From positions 372,001 through 436,000 of the forward strand of contig NZ_JAJHPV010000013.1 in the NCBI RefSeq assembly GCF_020831365.1: a stretch of DNA of 64,000 bases, given 5' to 3'. Positions 50,331-60,148 of the stretch are shown piece after piece. Position numbers and translations under genes: made by a program. Source of the DNA: Massilia agrisoli. GTDB taxonomy: Bacteria > Pseudomonadota > Gammaproteobacteria > Burkholderiales > Burkholderiaceae_D. The first letter of the stretch is position 1. Every line of letters starts with the position of its first letter. The notes beneath the pieces were generated by a model. That model was not told the origin of the DNA. It searched no databases and saw only the letters and a program-made list of their open reading frames with translations.

Positions 50331-53300
50331 ATGGCATTTACACCAAGAGCAGGAAGGGCAGTCATCTCCCTTGGCGTGGACGGCGCGGCCTCGTCGAAGA
50401 AGGACATCGACAGCGTCGGTGCTTCGCTCAAGAGGGTCAATGACAGCTCGTTCCAAAAGCTTGGCAGCCAGATGTCCGCTATCCAGTCGCACATCGGCGG
50501 TCTCAAGTCTACAGTCTCCGACCTGGCCCAACTCACGGTGGCCGGTGTCGGCGCCGGCGCTTTCATCGGAATGATCCAGGGTTCGATCGACGCCGCTGAC
50601 AACCTCAACGACTTGAGCAAGACAACTGGCGTCACGCTGGCGAACCTTTCAGGTCTCAAGCTGGCTGCCCAGCAGTCTGGCGGGGACCTAGAGGGTATTG
50701 CCGATTCGATTAATAAGCTTTCTGTCGCAATGGGCAAGGATGCGGAGCGGTTTGCAAAGCTCGGCATCACTGCCAAGGACCCGCTTGAAGCCTTCGAGCA
50801 GCTGGCCGACGTCTTCACGGCGATCGACGATCCGCAAACGCGCGCTGCGCTTGGCGCTGCTGCGCTGGGCAAAAGCTGGGAATCTGCTGCGCCGTTGCTG
50901 TCTGAAGGCGGAGAAAAAATCCGCCAGATGGTGGACCGTGGCAGTGAGCTTTCCGGAATGACGCAGGAGATGGCGGATCGTGCGGACGAATTCAACGACA
51001 CGATGGCAGAAATGGGTACTGCTGTCGAGGGCGCCAAAAACAAGATCGCCGCTGACATGCTCCCTGCGTTGACCCAGATCGCAACTGCGATGACAAATGC
51101 ATATGTCGAGTCTGGCTTGCTTAGCGCGGCGTTGATTGGCATTGGTGGTGCGATGACCCATGCCTTTACGGACGAGTTCTCAAGCGCGGAAGTCAAACTG
51201 AGGAACCTTAAAGGCGAACTCGAGGTACTGAAGAACTACCAGCTAAACGCCAAGGACGCCGTTCCAGTGCTTGGATGGTTGCTATGGGGTAGTGAGGGCG
51301 CGTGGGACGCGGAGATTGCGAGTAAGCAGAACGATATTGATAGCCTCATCGCGAGCACCGCTTCAGCGAAGGCAGCCGCGCAGGCCAAAGCCTCTGCGGA
51401 CAAGGCCGCAGCAGAAACCAGAGCAGCAGAGGCGAAGACCGCTGCAGATAAAGCTGCCGCCTTCCTGAAGGGCGAGGCGGCTGCGAAGGCCGCTGCGGCA
51501 GCTGTGCAACGCCAGCAAGAAGCATATATGGCGCTCACCAGCTCAATCAAGGGTCGCGTCGCCGAGACTGAGCGTGAGCTTGCCGGCCTGGCGCCACTGA
51601 ACGAAGCCGAGAAGCTCCAGGCAGACCTGACTGAACGGCTGCTCACAGGCAAGCTCAAACTCTCGCCGGTCGAGAAAGCAGCGCATGAGCAACGGATCGC
51701 CGAGCTGGACGTCAACTTGAAATTGATCGAAGCCCAGAAGATTACTAATCGGGCGCGTGAAGAGGCGGAGAAGCTGCTTGGCGATCGACAGGAAGCGGCG
51801 GCAAAAATGATTGACGACGCGGTAGAAGAAGCGACGAAGAACGAAGAACTCGCGCGCACGTTCGGCATGACGACGAGCGCAATCGCCGAGCTGGAGGTGG
51901 CGCGCCTGGAAGGGCAACGTGCGCAGTACTCTTCAATCGCCGTTACCGAAAAGGAGATCGCGGCAGTTGAAACGCTCGAGCGGCTGATCAGCGCGAAGAA
52001 GCGAAGCGCAGCGGCAATCGGCTTGCGCGAAGGGTTGGAGGCGGGTAAGCGCGCGAACGACGAGATGATCAGTGACTCCAAGCGCATGGCCGACTCCATC
52101 GAGCATAACCTGTCCGACGCGCTGATGCGCGGCTTCGAAAGCGGCAAAGGGTTCTTGGAGAACCTTCGCGACACTGCGAAGAACATGTTCAAGACGCTGA
52201 TCCTGCAGCCGACCATTTCAGGCATTATGGCTCCGGTGTCCGGCGCCTTGGCCAGCGCGTTCATGCCTTCAATGGCGCAAGCGGCCGCCGGATCATCGGG
52301 CAGCAGCGCGGTCGGGTCGATCGCGGGCGGAATGTTGGGCGCTGGCGGCCTTTCGGGCTCGATTGCCGCCGGCGCTGGCTGGCTGACGGGCGCTACGACG
52401 CTGGGCGGGTCCCTGACGGCGGGCGCTTCGCTCGTCGGCACTGGGACTCTGGCTGGAGGCTTGTCCGGCGCAGGGATGATTGTGGGCGCGCTGGCGCCGA
52501 TCGCGCTCGGTATCGCAGCAGCTGTGGCGATCTGGAAGAAGCTGGACACGTCCGGGACGCTGCACACCGGTGGCGCGTCGCGTGCGACGGCAGATGGAGT
52601 GACCACAATTCGCGCCGAGTCGCTGAATTTCCAGGGAACCGTAGCATCGAAAGCCACCGAGGAAATGACGGCAGGGCTGGCGTCCGGAATCGTCAAGATT
52701 CTCGACAGCACCGCAACCTCCTTCGGAAAGACTGCAGGCTACACTGCCGCGACGGCGTTCGCTGACGACACCAGCAAGGACGGCGCATGGGGCGCGCTGC
52801 TTATCGAGAAGATGGGCCAGCAGGTGGTCAACTGGCAAGACACGCGCACCAGCCGCTGGGCGCCCAAGGAATTTGCCGACGGCAGCGCCGGTCAGGCGCA
52901 ATACCTTTCTGCCCTGACTAGCTCGGTCCGCACGGCGCTGGACGGAATTGGCTTGCCGACATGGGCGACCGCAATGTTGGACGGGCTGGGCGAAGGGGCA
53001 ACAATCGAACAACTCGCGTCGGTGGTCGACAACATCAACGCTACAAAGGCAGCCCTGAAGGCGATGGGAGATACCCTGGTTGGTTTCGGCGATCTCAGCG
53101 ACAGCGCAGTTTCGGCATTGATCAAGGCCTCTGGCGGGATCGGCGCATTGTCGGCTGCAGCTTCGTCATACCGCGATAGCTTCTACAGCGAACAGGAAAA
53201 GTCGGCCAGCTCGCTCAAGCAGATGAGTGAGGCGCTCGGCGCTGTTGGGTTGGCACTACCGACTACCCGCGAAGAGTTCCGCGCCATGGTGGAGGCGAAT

Positions 53301-54593
53301 ACGGCGCTGGGCGAGGCCGGCGCACCAGCGGTGGCAGCGCTGCTCGGCATGAACCAGGCGTTTGCGGCTCTGGTGCCCGCTACAACTGCAGCGGCAGCTG
53401 CGGTTGAAACCCAAACGGTCGCTGTGATCGACCAGGCAGCTGCAATGCGCTCGTCGGCAGCCGGCCTGCTCGGCGGTGTGGACGACGCGTTCGCTGTAAT
53501 GCAGCGCGTTGCGCAGGGCAGCATTGACACTCTCACCGCGCGCATTGCCAAGGAGAAGGCACTGTCCGACGCGATCCGGTCGACCTTGGATAGCATGACG
53601 ATACAGGGTAACGAAATGGCGGATCGGAAGCGCGCCCAGGCGCAGGTCCGCGCTGCCCTGTCCTCCGCGAAGTCTGGTGCACTGCCTGACGCTGATCGTC
53701 TTTCGAAGGCTCTCAGCGTGCTGAGCCAAGACGCGTCGAGCATGTTCTCCAGTTACGAGGAGTACGCACGCGACTTCTACATTACGCAGAACGATATTGC
53801 TGCCCTAGGCAGCGTCGCCGACAACGCCCTTTCGGTCGACGAAAAGGCGCTGAGTGCTATAGAAGAGATGCTTCGCACGACTCAGGCGGAGATCGATGTT
53901 CTGAAAGGCATCGACACGAACGGCCTGACGATGATCCAGGCTATCGAAGGCGTTCGCGCGGCCATTTTGGCTGCTCAACAGAACGAGCTTGTAAGTTCGG
54001 CCGCGGCCATTAACGGCGCCTACAAGTCGGCCCTTGGCCGTGCTCCGGACGCGGCTGGGATGGAGTTCTTCCAAGACAAAGTAGCGAATGGGGCATCGAT
54101 CACCGCTGTCGTGAATGCAATCAAGAATTCTCCAGAAGCGAAGGCCCAAGGGCTGTACCAGTCGCTGCTTGGCCGCACTGGCGATGCCGCCGGGGTTGCG
54201 TACTGGACCAAGGCTATTGGCGCCGGCATGTCTGTACAGTCCGCGCGGGAAATGATGATGCAGTCCGACGAGTATAAGAAAAAGCTGCGCGGCTTCGCGG
54301 TTGGTACGAATTACCTACCGGCGACCATGCCGATTCTCGCGCACGAGGGCGAACGGATCATCCCGGCCGCGGATAACCGGGCGCTGATGGCCCGTCTTGC
54401 GAACCCTGTCGCGAACGCGGATGCGCTTGTGACTGAAGTGCGCTTGCTGCGCCAGCAGGTGGAGCGCCTGACGTCAGCGGCTCAGCTAACGGCTGAAGCG
54501 GCGGGAGAAATTGCGAGCAGCTCCAGCCAGCTTGCGGATCAGTTCGACAGTGTTACAGAGGGCGGCAATGCCATGCGCTCGGAGGCGGTGTGA
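50331..54593 (+). CDS. Tape measure protein with C-terminal DUF4214 repeats
   Basis: A 1420-aa tail length ruler. Hydrophobic segments near residues 65-85, 255-275 and ~700-770, and a long Ala/Lys/Glu coiled coil around 340-560 fit the family. Residues ~1226-1318 hold two DUF4214-like motifs (YKSALGRAPDAAGMEFFQDKVANGASI and YQSLLGRTGDAAGVAYWTKAI), an unusual addition. By the usual 0.15 nm per residue, a tail of roughly 200 nm is predicted, which suggests a siphovirus. Confidence 0.92.
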   Translation: MAFTPRAGRAVISLGVDGAASSKKDIDSVGASLKRVNDSSFQKLGSQMSAIQSHIGGLKSTVSDLAQLTVAGVGAGAFIGMIQGSIDAADNLNDLSKTTGVTLANLSGLKLAAQQSGGDLEGIADSINKLSVAMGKDAERFAKLGITAKDPLEAFEQLADVFTAIDDPQTRAALGAAALGKSWESAAPLLSEGGEKIRQMVDRGSELSGMTQEMADRADEFNDTMAEMGTAVEGAKNKIAADMLPALTQIATAMTNAYVESGLLSAALIGIGGAMTHAFTDEFSSAEVKLRNLKGELEVLKNYQLNAKDAVPVLGWLLWGSEGAWDAEIASKQNDIDSLIASTASAKAAAQAKASADKAAAETRAAEAKTAADKAAAFLKGEAAAKAAAAAVQRQQEAYMALTSSIKGRVAETERELAGLAPLNEAEKLQADLTERLLTGKLKLSPVEKAAHEQRIAELDVNLKLIEAQKITNRAREEAEKLLGDRQEAAAKMIDDAVEEATKNEELARTFGMTTSAIAELEVARLEGQRAQYSSIAVTEKEIAAVETLERLISAKKRSAAAIGLREGLEAGKRANDEMISDSKRMADSIEHNLSDALMRGFESGKGFLENLRDTAKNMFKTLILQPTISGIMAPVSGALASAFMPSMAQAAAGSSGSSAVGSIAGGMLGAGGLSGSIAAGAGWLTGATTLGGSLTAGASLVGTGTLAGGLSGAGMIVGALAPIALGIAAAVAIWKKLDTSGTLHTGGASRATADGVTTIRAESLNFQGTVASKATEEMTAGLASGIVKILDSTATSFGKTAGYTAATAFADDTSKDGAWGALLIEKMGQQVVNWQDTRTSRWAPKEFADGSAGQAQYLSALTSSVRTALDGIGLPTWATAMLDGLGEGATIEQLASVVDNINATKAALKAMGDTLVGFGDLSDSAVSALIKASGGIGALSAAASSYRDSFYSEQEKSASSLKQMSEALGAVGLALPTTREEFRAMVEANTALGEAGAPAVAALLGMNQAFAALVPATTAAAAAVETQTVAVIDQAAAMRSSAAGLLGGVDDAFAVMQRVAQGSIDTLTARIAKEKALSDAIRSTLDSMTIQGNEMADRKRAQAQVRAALSSAKSGALPDADRLSKALSVLSQDASSMFSSYEEYARDFYITQNDIAALGSVADNALSVDEKALSAIEEMLRTTQAEIDVLKGIDTNGLTMIQAIEGVRAAILAAQQNELVSSAAAINGAYKSALGRAPDAAGMEFFQDKVANGASITAVVNAIKNSPEAKAQGLYQSLLGRTGDAAGVAYWTKAIGAGMSVQSAREMMMQSDEYKKKLRGFAVGTNYLPATMPILAHEGERIIPAADNRALMARLANPVANADALVTEVRLLRQQVERLTSAAQLTAEAAGEIASSSSQLADQFDSVTEGGNAMRSEAV

Positions 54594-55528
54594 TGACAGC
54601 AAGTGCACGAGTAATGGTGCCCGTCGAGATCACCGCAAGCATGCTCAAAGCCGGGACAACGATCCCTGAAACGGATGTCGCAATGGGTGAGGTGGCGTGG
54701 GTTTCTGGTGGGACCTATGAGGCAGCCAATCAGCGCACGTACGGCGATTCCGTTTGGGGATGCAAGCTCGCCCATACCGGACGCACCGAAAAGCCTGATG
54801 TCGATTCGGTTTACTGGTACCGGGTGCGGCCGACGAATCGCATGGCGCCGTTCGATGATTACACCAATACGAAGGCGTTGGCCACCGGGTCGATCACGTA
54901 TGTGTTTCAACCGGGGTTTTTGAACGGCCTAGCGGTTTATGGCATGGAGGGCGCCACGTACAGCGCCACCGTCAAAGACTCGCCTGGCGGAGCTGTGGTT
55001 CGGTCCTGGAGCGGCGACTTGTATAGCCAGGCTTCTGGATTCTACGAACTACTGTTCTCCCCACTTGTGCCGACGGTGCAAATGTCTTTTGACGACATTC
55101 CGCTCGCGCCAGATGCTGAGGTGACGATCACCGTTTCTTCTGACCCAGGGAAGCGCGTCGCCATCGGGACGATCAAGGTAGGCGACTGGCGCCAGTTCAT
55201 CGGGGATGGAACCGGGGGCGGAGCGGAATACGGCGCTGAGTCTGACCGCAAGAGCTACACGTTCCGTAAATATAACCTTGACGGCACATACGAGATCGTC
55301 AAGCGTACCAGTAGCCGGAATGTTAACTGTAGCGTGGTGATCGATGCCGACCAGGCGATGTATGCCGACGCCATCCTTGGCGAAATCATGGAAGTGGCCG
55401 TGCCGTTCGAGGCAAGCGGCTTGCCGCGCTATGGGTACCTCAACACGCTCGGATTTGTTTCTGGAAGCATCCGTGCCGATAGCGCCGGAACCACGTCTAT
55501 CAATCTAAAGATCGAAGGAAATATCTGA
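54593..55528 (+). CDS. Tail protein downstream of tape measure
   Basis: A 311-aa protein. The N-terminal half has VGEVAWVSGGTYEAANQRTY-like beta structure around YWYRVRPTNRMAPFDDYTNTK; the second half has SYTFRKYNLDGTYEIVKRTSSRNVNCSV. It may be a distal tail or baseplate hub component; a family is not recognised with confidence. GGAGG 7 nt upstream supports ATG 54593, which overlaps the tape measure stop. Confidence 0.75.
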   Translation: MTASARVMVPVEITASMLKAGTTIPETDVAMGEVAWVSGGTYEAANQRTYGDSVWGCKLAHTGRTEKPDVDSVYWYRVRPTNRMAPFDDYTNTKALATGSITYVFQPGFLNGLAVYGMEGATYSATVKDSPGGAVVRSWSGDLYSQASGFYELLFSPLVPTVQMSFDDIPLAPDAEVTITVSSDPGKRVAIGTIKVGDWRQFIGDGTGGGAEYGAESDRKSYTFRKYNLDGTYEIVKRTSSRNVNCSVVIDADQAMYADAILGEIMEVAVPFEASGLPRYGYLNTLGFVSGSIRADSAGTTSINLKIEGNI

Positions 55529-56856
55529 TGGCAATTACACCGGTACCGACTATGACGGACACACCTCCGTTCCCGGCCTTGGCCGATCGTGCTGAAGGCA
55601 CCTACAACGCCAAGGCGTACGCGTTCGGGTCGCATATGTCGGAAAAGTTCAATGGCGAGCTTGTTGCGGTCGCGGAGAGTGCGCTAAGCAATGCGATACA
55701 GGCGGCGACCAGCGCCGCCAGTGCAGCCGAAGAACGAGCGCTTGCAGAGACGGCCGCTGCGAATGCCGTCGTTGTCGCCAGCACAGCTGCGACATCGACC
55801 ACTTCTCTCGGGGTCGGCACCGGCAGCAAATCCTTGACCTTGGCACAGACCGGCAAGACCTTCAGCGTTGGCCAGCAAGTCGTGATCGCGTCAACTGCAG
55901 ACCCGCGCGACTGGATGAGTGGAACACTTACAGCCTTCACGGCCGGCACGGGCGCGATGACGGTATTTGTTACTAGCACCGGCAGCGCGACGGCAGGAGT
56001 GTTTCCGACAAGGGCGGCATGGACGGTGGCATTGACGACCATCCATAGCGGGACCGGCATCATTAATGAACTCGAGTTTGATCCGGTCGTCAGCGCGGCC
56101 ACCGTCAATCTCGATGGGGTAAATGGTAATTTCGGACATATGACCGGATCCGTCGCTGTCACGGCATTTACGCTCGGGCAGGGCCGTCGCCGGCGAATTG
56201 TGATCGATGGCGCACCGATCATCACCAATAACGCAAACATCATTGTCCAAGGCGGCAAAAACTATCAGGCCGCACCAGGTGATGCACTGGACGTCGTAGG
56301 CGAAGGCGGCGGGGTCGTACGTGTCTCGATTTTACGTACCAGCGGACGGGCTTTGGGGGGCTCGGTCGAAGAGCTGATGACGGTCACAGTTGGGACGCCA
56401 GTGGCCAATATCGATTTCCTCTCGCTGTTCTCTTCTGGCTTCGATAAGTACACGATCGATTTTCAGGGAATCAAAACCTCGGTCGACTCTTTCGTATCCC
56501 TTCGGGCCGCCGTGGCTGGCGCAGCGGACGCGACGACGGGTTCATATACAACCGCCTTGGGAGGATCAGTCACTACCGGAACCGGTAACTCCGTTCCGGT
56601 GTCGCCCGGCAATGTCTTAGCAACTGGGAGGGGTATGTCTGGCACAGTCACGATCGATAACGTTAACGACGCCACAACACTGTCCAAAATCGATGTACGC
56701 ACCGTTTGCCAGAATACCGCCACCCCTGGGTGGCTTGGTCGCGATGAAATGTACGGATACATCGCGGCGTCCATCGTATCGGGGTTCCGCATCCTTGCGA
56801 ATACCGGGAATATTGTCGCGGGGACCATCCGCGTCTTCGGCCATTACAACGCTTAA
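55528..56856 (+). CDS. Tail fibre-like protein
   Basis: A 442-aa protein. Residues 1-90 are helical with Ala repeats (AVAESALSNAIQAATSAASAAEERALAETAAANAV), the classic stalk of tail fibres; the rest is beta-rich with repeated Gly/Thr/Val. It starts at the stop of the previous gene (1-bp overlap). Likely receptor-binding or tail-tip fibre. Confidence 0.75.
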   Translation: MAITPVPTMTDTPPFPALADRAEGTYNAKAYAFGSHMSEKFNGELVAVAESALSNAIQAATSAASAAEERALAETAAANAVVVASTAATSTTSLGVGTGSKSLTLAQTGKTFSVGQQVVIASTADPRDWMSGTLTAFTAGTGAMTVFVTSTGSATAGVFPTRAAWTVALTTIHSGTGIINELEFDPVVSAATVNLDGVNGNFGHMTGSVAVTAFTLGQGRRRRIVIDGAPIITNNANIIVQGGKNYQAAPGDALDVVGEGGGVVRVSILRTSGRALGGSVEELMTVTVGTPVANIDFLSLFSSGFDKYTIDFQGIKTSVDSFVSLRAAVAGAADATTGSYTTALGGSVTTGTGNSVPVSPGNVLATGRGMSGTVTIDNVNDATTLSKIDVRTVCQNTATPGWLGRDEMYGYIAASIVSGFRILANTGNIVAGTIRVFGHYNA

Positions 56857-56871
56857 CCGGAGTTCGAGCCA

Positions 56872-57348
56872 ATGACAAAAGTTTTAGATAACGGTGTTAC
56901 CCGCGACGCAACGCCGGAAGAGCTGGCCGAGATTGGCGCCCGCGCAGCGCTGGAGCTCACCGCCGCGATTGCCGCGGCTATTGCCAAGACATATGCCGAC
57001 GTGGACTCGATCTACACAGCGGCTGTCGGGCAGCGGACTCAGGAATACGCGGACGCGGAAGCGGCGGCGCGTTCCTTTGTTGTGAGCGGCTACAGTGGTT
57101 CAGCATCCGAATACGTCTCGGATTATGCGCTGCAGAACGCTACGGGAGAGGTTCAAACGAACGCTTGGGCAGCCGACCAGATTATCGCCCGGGCCGACGC
57201 GTTCCATGCGGCCAAGCTAGCTATGCGTAGTGCCCGGTTTGCGCGTCAAGCGCAGATGCGCGAGGCAACCACAGCGGAAGAGCTCGCGTCGGCAATCGGC
57301 GGATGGGACGATTTTATCGCCGCAACCCGCGCACAACTGGGGCTGTAA
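56872..57348 (+). CDS. Helical tail-region protein (158 aa)
   Basis: A 158-aa Ala-rich helical protein (TPEELAEIGARAALELTAAIAAAIAKTYADVDSIYTAAVG). It sits after the fibre gene, where fibre assembly proteins are common, but the family is unclear. Confidence 0.65.
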   Translation: MTKVLDNGVTRDATPEELAEIGARAALELTAAIAAAIAKTYADVDSIYTAAVGQRTQEYADAEAAARSFVVSGYSGSASEYVSDYALQNATGEVQTNAWAADQIIARADAFHAAKLAMRSARFARQAQMREATTAEELASAIGGWDDFIAATRAQLGL

Positions 57349-57806
57349 TGGAAACGATAAACGTCACCTTCACGCGGCGTCGCTGGAATCCAATCTCCTG
57401 GCTGATCCGTTGGGCAGTTCCGCGCAGCCGGTTCTCTCTCGCGCTGTCGTCGCACTGCATGGTCAGCGTCGGCGATCGGGTGTTCGAGGCACACATGATT
57501 TACGGGGTGCGCGAGACCGACCGCAGCGCGGCGCTTCGAGGCGCTACCGTGGTTAAGGAAACCTGCTACCAGGTCACGAATGCAGATGCCGGCATTGCGT
57601 TCGCCCGCGAACAAGTGCTGAAGCGAACGCGGTACGACTGGGCAGGAGCATTGGGCTTGTGCCTAACGCCCGGCCGGGACTGGAAGCAGGACGACAAGTT
57701 CTTCTGCTATGAGTTCGCGGCCGCGGTGCTGCACGCTTCGGGGCGTCACGTGTTTAACAACCTGACGCACGTCGGGGAAACTGCGCTGATGGCGATTAAC
57801 CCATGA
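57348..57806 (+). CDS. Possible permuted NlpC/P60-like cysteine peptidase
   Basis: A 152-aa protein. SSHCMVSVGDRVFEAHMIYGV supplies a conserved His/Glu-like strand and YDWAGALGLCL...FFCYEFAAAVLHASG supplies a Cys followed by Tyr-Glu-Phe at the start of a helix, the order found in permuted papain-like amidases (YiiX/LRAT-like). This suggests a tail-associated or lysis-related peptidase; it is tentative. ATG overlaps the previous stop (TAATG). Confidence 0.6.
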   Translation: METINVTFTRRRWNPISWLIRWAVPRSRFSLALSSHCMVSVGDRVFEAHMIYGVRETDRSAALRGATVVKETCYQVTNADAGIAFAREQVLKRTRYDWAGALGLCLTPGRDWKQDDKFFCYEFAAAVLHASGRHVFNNLTHVGETALMAINP

Positions 57807-58261
57807 GCGGCGGCGGCAGGCAGAGGAAGCAGGCGCCCACAGGTAGGTGCAGCCCGGTCGGCGCCATTTTCCGGTTGCATATGGGCGGCAGCGCGCTGCT
57901 CTCGTGGTACGTCGCGATGGCCGACTCGCGCTCGCTTATGCACCTAGTGGCGGAAACGCGGGAAGGCGCAGCACTTCTTTGGCTGCTGATGCTGGTCGGC
58001 GTTGCAGCGTTATTCGACAGCGTCATCAATGACCTGCTGCCGGCCCGATTCCATTGGCGCGTTGCGCTTCGCCAGCGCCATTTCATCCTGGCAGCGCTCG
58101 CGTTCTGTTACGTGGCGCAGCTATATGTTGCGTTCTTCAATTTGCGGTCCACTGGCCTGCTCCTGTACTACCTCTGGAACGCCGTGACCATCATGGCTGT
58201 GGCGTTCTTCGATGCTCACCAGCGCTCAAAGGACGCCACATGCTCGATCGTATGCAGCTGA
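57803..58261 (+). CDS. Membrane protein of lysis region
   Basis: A 152-aa protein with three predicted membrane segments (residues ~25-45, ~58-80, ~93-115 and a possible fourth ~120-138). It precedes the holin and overlaps it by 22 bp. It may be a second holin or antiholin. Confidence 0.65.
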   Translation: MSGGGRQRKQAPTGRCSPVGAIFRLHMGGSALLSWYVAMADSRSLMHLVAETREGAALLWLLMLVGVAALFDSVINDLLPARFHWRVALRQRHFILAALAFCYVAQLYVAFFNLRSTGLLLYYLWNAVTIMAVAFFDAHQRSKDATCSIVCS

Positions 58262-58662
58262 AAAAATTTATCTGGGCATGGCTGGCCAGCTTCTGGAGCG
58301 CCAGTGCCTGGGCGGCTACCGCCACGTTCGCCAGTGACCTGTCGAAGATTCCGCCGGCGGCCGTGGCCGTGGCCATCGCTCTGTCATTTATCGGGGGCGC
58401 GGCTGCAACGCTGCAGAAAATCGCAAATCCTGATTTCGTCGTCAAGAACGTCGCCCTCGAGATCGCGAAGGACATCTGTGGTTCGCTGGTAGCCGGCCTA
58501 GTGACCTATTCGCTATGCGCTTGGCAGGAACTGCCTTTGCTGCTGCAGCCAGGCTGCATCACGATTGCCGGCTACGGCGGGTCACGCGTCTTGGAACGCT
58601 ACCTCGCCGCCGGCATTGCACGTATTGACCGCTTTAGCGGAAAACCTGAAGGAACACCATGA
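58240..58662 (+). CDS. Phage holin (LydA-like)
   Basis: A 140-aa protein with three hydrophobic segments (residues ~8-26, ~38-58, ~75-98) and the C-terminal pattern GYGGSRVLERYLAAGIARIDR typical of LydA-type holins. AAGGA 7 nt upstream of ATG 58240 supports the start. It makes the inner-membrane hole that releases or activates the endolysin. Confidence 0.75.
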   Translation: MLDRMQLKKFIWAWLASFWSASAWAATATFASDLSKIPPAAVAVAIALSFIGGAAATLQKIANPDFVVKNVALEIAKDICGSLVAGLVTYSLCAWQELPLLLQPGCITIAGYGGSRVLERYLAAGIARIDRFSGKPEGTP

Positions 58663-59309
58663 ACCGCCAACATTTGCTTGCCCTTGCCCCGCGGCTCGGC
58701 GCGCGGGCCGACGCATTCGTCGAGGCCCTGAATAACGCAATGGCCCGCTTCGCGATCAATACCCCAGCGCGCCAGGCCGCGTTCCTGGGCCAAGTCGTCC
58801 ACGAGTCGGCAGGCCTGACCCGGATGACGGAGGATTTGAACTACAGTCCCGGCACCCTCATGGCGTGCTTTAACAACAAGAAGGTGACCCGCTTCACTCC
58901 GGAAATGGCTGCGCTGTACGCGCGCACCGTACATCACCCGGCGAACCAGCAGATGATCGCGAACGTTGCCTACGCGAACCGCATGGGTAACGGATCGATC
59001 GAGTCGGGCGACGGTTGGCGCTATCGTGGCCGCGGTCCTGGCCAGCTCACCGGCAAAGACAACTACACGGCATGCGGCGAAGCGCTCGGGCTGGATCTGG
59101 TGACCTGCCCGGACCAGGTCGCCGAGCCTACGGTCGGCTGTCTGGCCTTTGCATGGTTCTGGGACAACGGGAATCGCACGGGCAAGTCGCTCAACCTGCT
59201 GGCGGACATTGGCAAGATCGACCGGGTGAGCCTGGCGGTGAACGGCGGCAGCCATGGGCTTGCCGAGCGAATTGCGCTGACCCAGCGCGCGCTCGAGGTA
59301 CTGGCATGA
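58659..59309 (+). CDS. Endolysin, glycoside hydrolase family 19
   Basis: A 216-aa chitinase-like muralytic enzyme. The catalytic Glu is E49 in GQVVHESAGLTRMTEDLNY; YRGRGPGQLTGKDNYTACG and AVNGGSHGLAER complete the GH19 lysozyme-like fold. No signal peptide, so export depends on the holin. Overlaps neighbours by 4 bp on both sides. Confidence 0.92.
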   Translation: MNRQHLLALAPRLGARADAFVEALNNAMARFAINTPARQAAFLGQVVHESAGLTRMTEDLNYSPGTLMACFNNKKVTRFTPEMAALYARTVHHPANQQMIANVAYANRMGNGSIESGDGWRYRGRGPGQLTGKDNYTACGEALGLDLVTCPDQVAEPTVGCLAFAWFWDNGNRTGKSLNLLADIGKIDRVSLAVNGGSHGLAERIALTQRALEVLA

Positions 59310-59881
59310 CCGCGCTGCTGGGCAGGCTGTCGGGGATTGTGCTGCCCGTCTGGGCCAAATGGGTGGCACTGGCCGCTTTGGTGATTGTTGCATACGGCGG
59401 CGGTAGGGTGCATGAGGCGCGTCGGGCAGTCGCCGTCCTTGCCGACTACATCGGCAAGCAGGCTGCGCAGACGGTGCGAATCATCGAGCGGCAGGCGAAG
59501 ACCGACGTGCTGGTCCAGACCAAGTACGTTGACCGCATTCAGAAAATCTATGTACAGGGAGTCACAATTGAAACGAATATTCCGAATTATATTCAGCCGT
59601 TTGATACTGAGCGCTTCGGTGTTAATGCTGGCTTCCTGCGCGTCGTCGACGCCGCCTGGTCAGGTGACGCTGTCGGACCCGCCGCCGATTCTGACCGAGA
59701 ACCCGCCGGCATTCCGCTCGATGACGTCGCGCTTGCCCAAGTCGCCAACGCCACCAGCTGCCGCGCCTGGCGCGAACAAGCCCTCGGTTGGCGCGAATAC
59801 TACGCCCGCAAGCAGGTAGATATTAACGGCGAGGCCGGAGCATGGTATCAGCAGGATTCGGATTCGGACTCGAGCGAATAA
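59306..59881 (+). CDS. i-spanin Rz
   Basis: A 191-aa protein with an N-terminal membrane anchor (WAKWVALAALVIVAYGGGRVHE) and a periplasmic helical part (QAAQTVRIIERQAKTDVLVQTKYVDRIQKI). It follows the endolysin with an ATGA overlap. It forms the inner-membrane half of the spanin that fuses the membranes at lysis. The outer half is nested inside it. Confidence 0.85.
   Translation: MTALLGRLSGIVLPVWAKWVALAALVIVAYGGGRVHEARRAVAVLADYIGKQAAQTVRIIERQAKTDVLVQTKYVDRIQKIYVQGVTIETNIPNYIQPFDTERFGVNAGFLRVVDAAWSGDAVGPAADSDREPAGIPLDDVALAQVANATSCRAWREQALGWREYYARKQVDINGEAGAWYQQDSDSDSSE
59568..59819 (+). CDS. o-spanin Rz1, nested in Rz
   Basis: An 83-aa lipoprotein in another frame wholly inside Rz. It starts with TTG at 59568, with AGGGAG 6 nt upstream. 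The signal KRIFRIIFSRLILSASVLML ends in the lipobox LASC (acylated C24); the mature part is Pro-rich (STPPGQVTLSDPPPILTENP), as expected for Rz1. Outer-membrane partner of Rz. Confidence 0.85.
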   Translation: MKRIFRIIFSRLILSASVLMLASCASSTPPGQVTLSDPPPILTENPPAFRSMTSRLPKSPTPPAAAPGANKPSVGANTTPASR

Positions 59882-59893
59882 GGACGCGGTTGT

Positions 59894-60148
59894 ATGGACA
59901 TCATTACCGTTCGCATGCACGGCGCAGCTGACAACTCGCCGCTTGAGATGATCAGCGCTGCGCGGCTCGCTTACCTGCAGCGGGTCGAGGCGGCCGCCAA
60001 GGATCTTGTTGCAGCTTTGCGCGGTCCAGATGGCCCTGCTAGTAGCTCACCGGCGGCTATACTGCCTCCATGTACAGCACAGTCAAACGCCTGCGCCGCC
60101 GCGGCGAGCGGATCGGCGACCGCGAAATCGGAGCAGACTCCGGCATAG
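59894..60148 (+). CDS. Small right-end phage protein, uncertain
   Basis: An 84-aa frame 12 bp after Rz. The N-terminal part (MDIITVRMHGAADNSPLEMI, RLAYLQRVEAAAKDLVAALRG) looks like a real helical phage protein, but the end is low-complexity and overlaps the next gene by 79 bp. Confidence 0.45.
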   Translation: MDIITVRMHGAADNSPLEMISAARLAYLQRVEAAAKDLVAALRGPDGPASSSPAAILPPCTAQSNACAAAASGSATAKSEQTPA

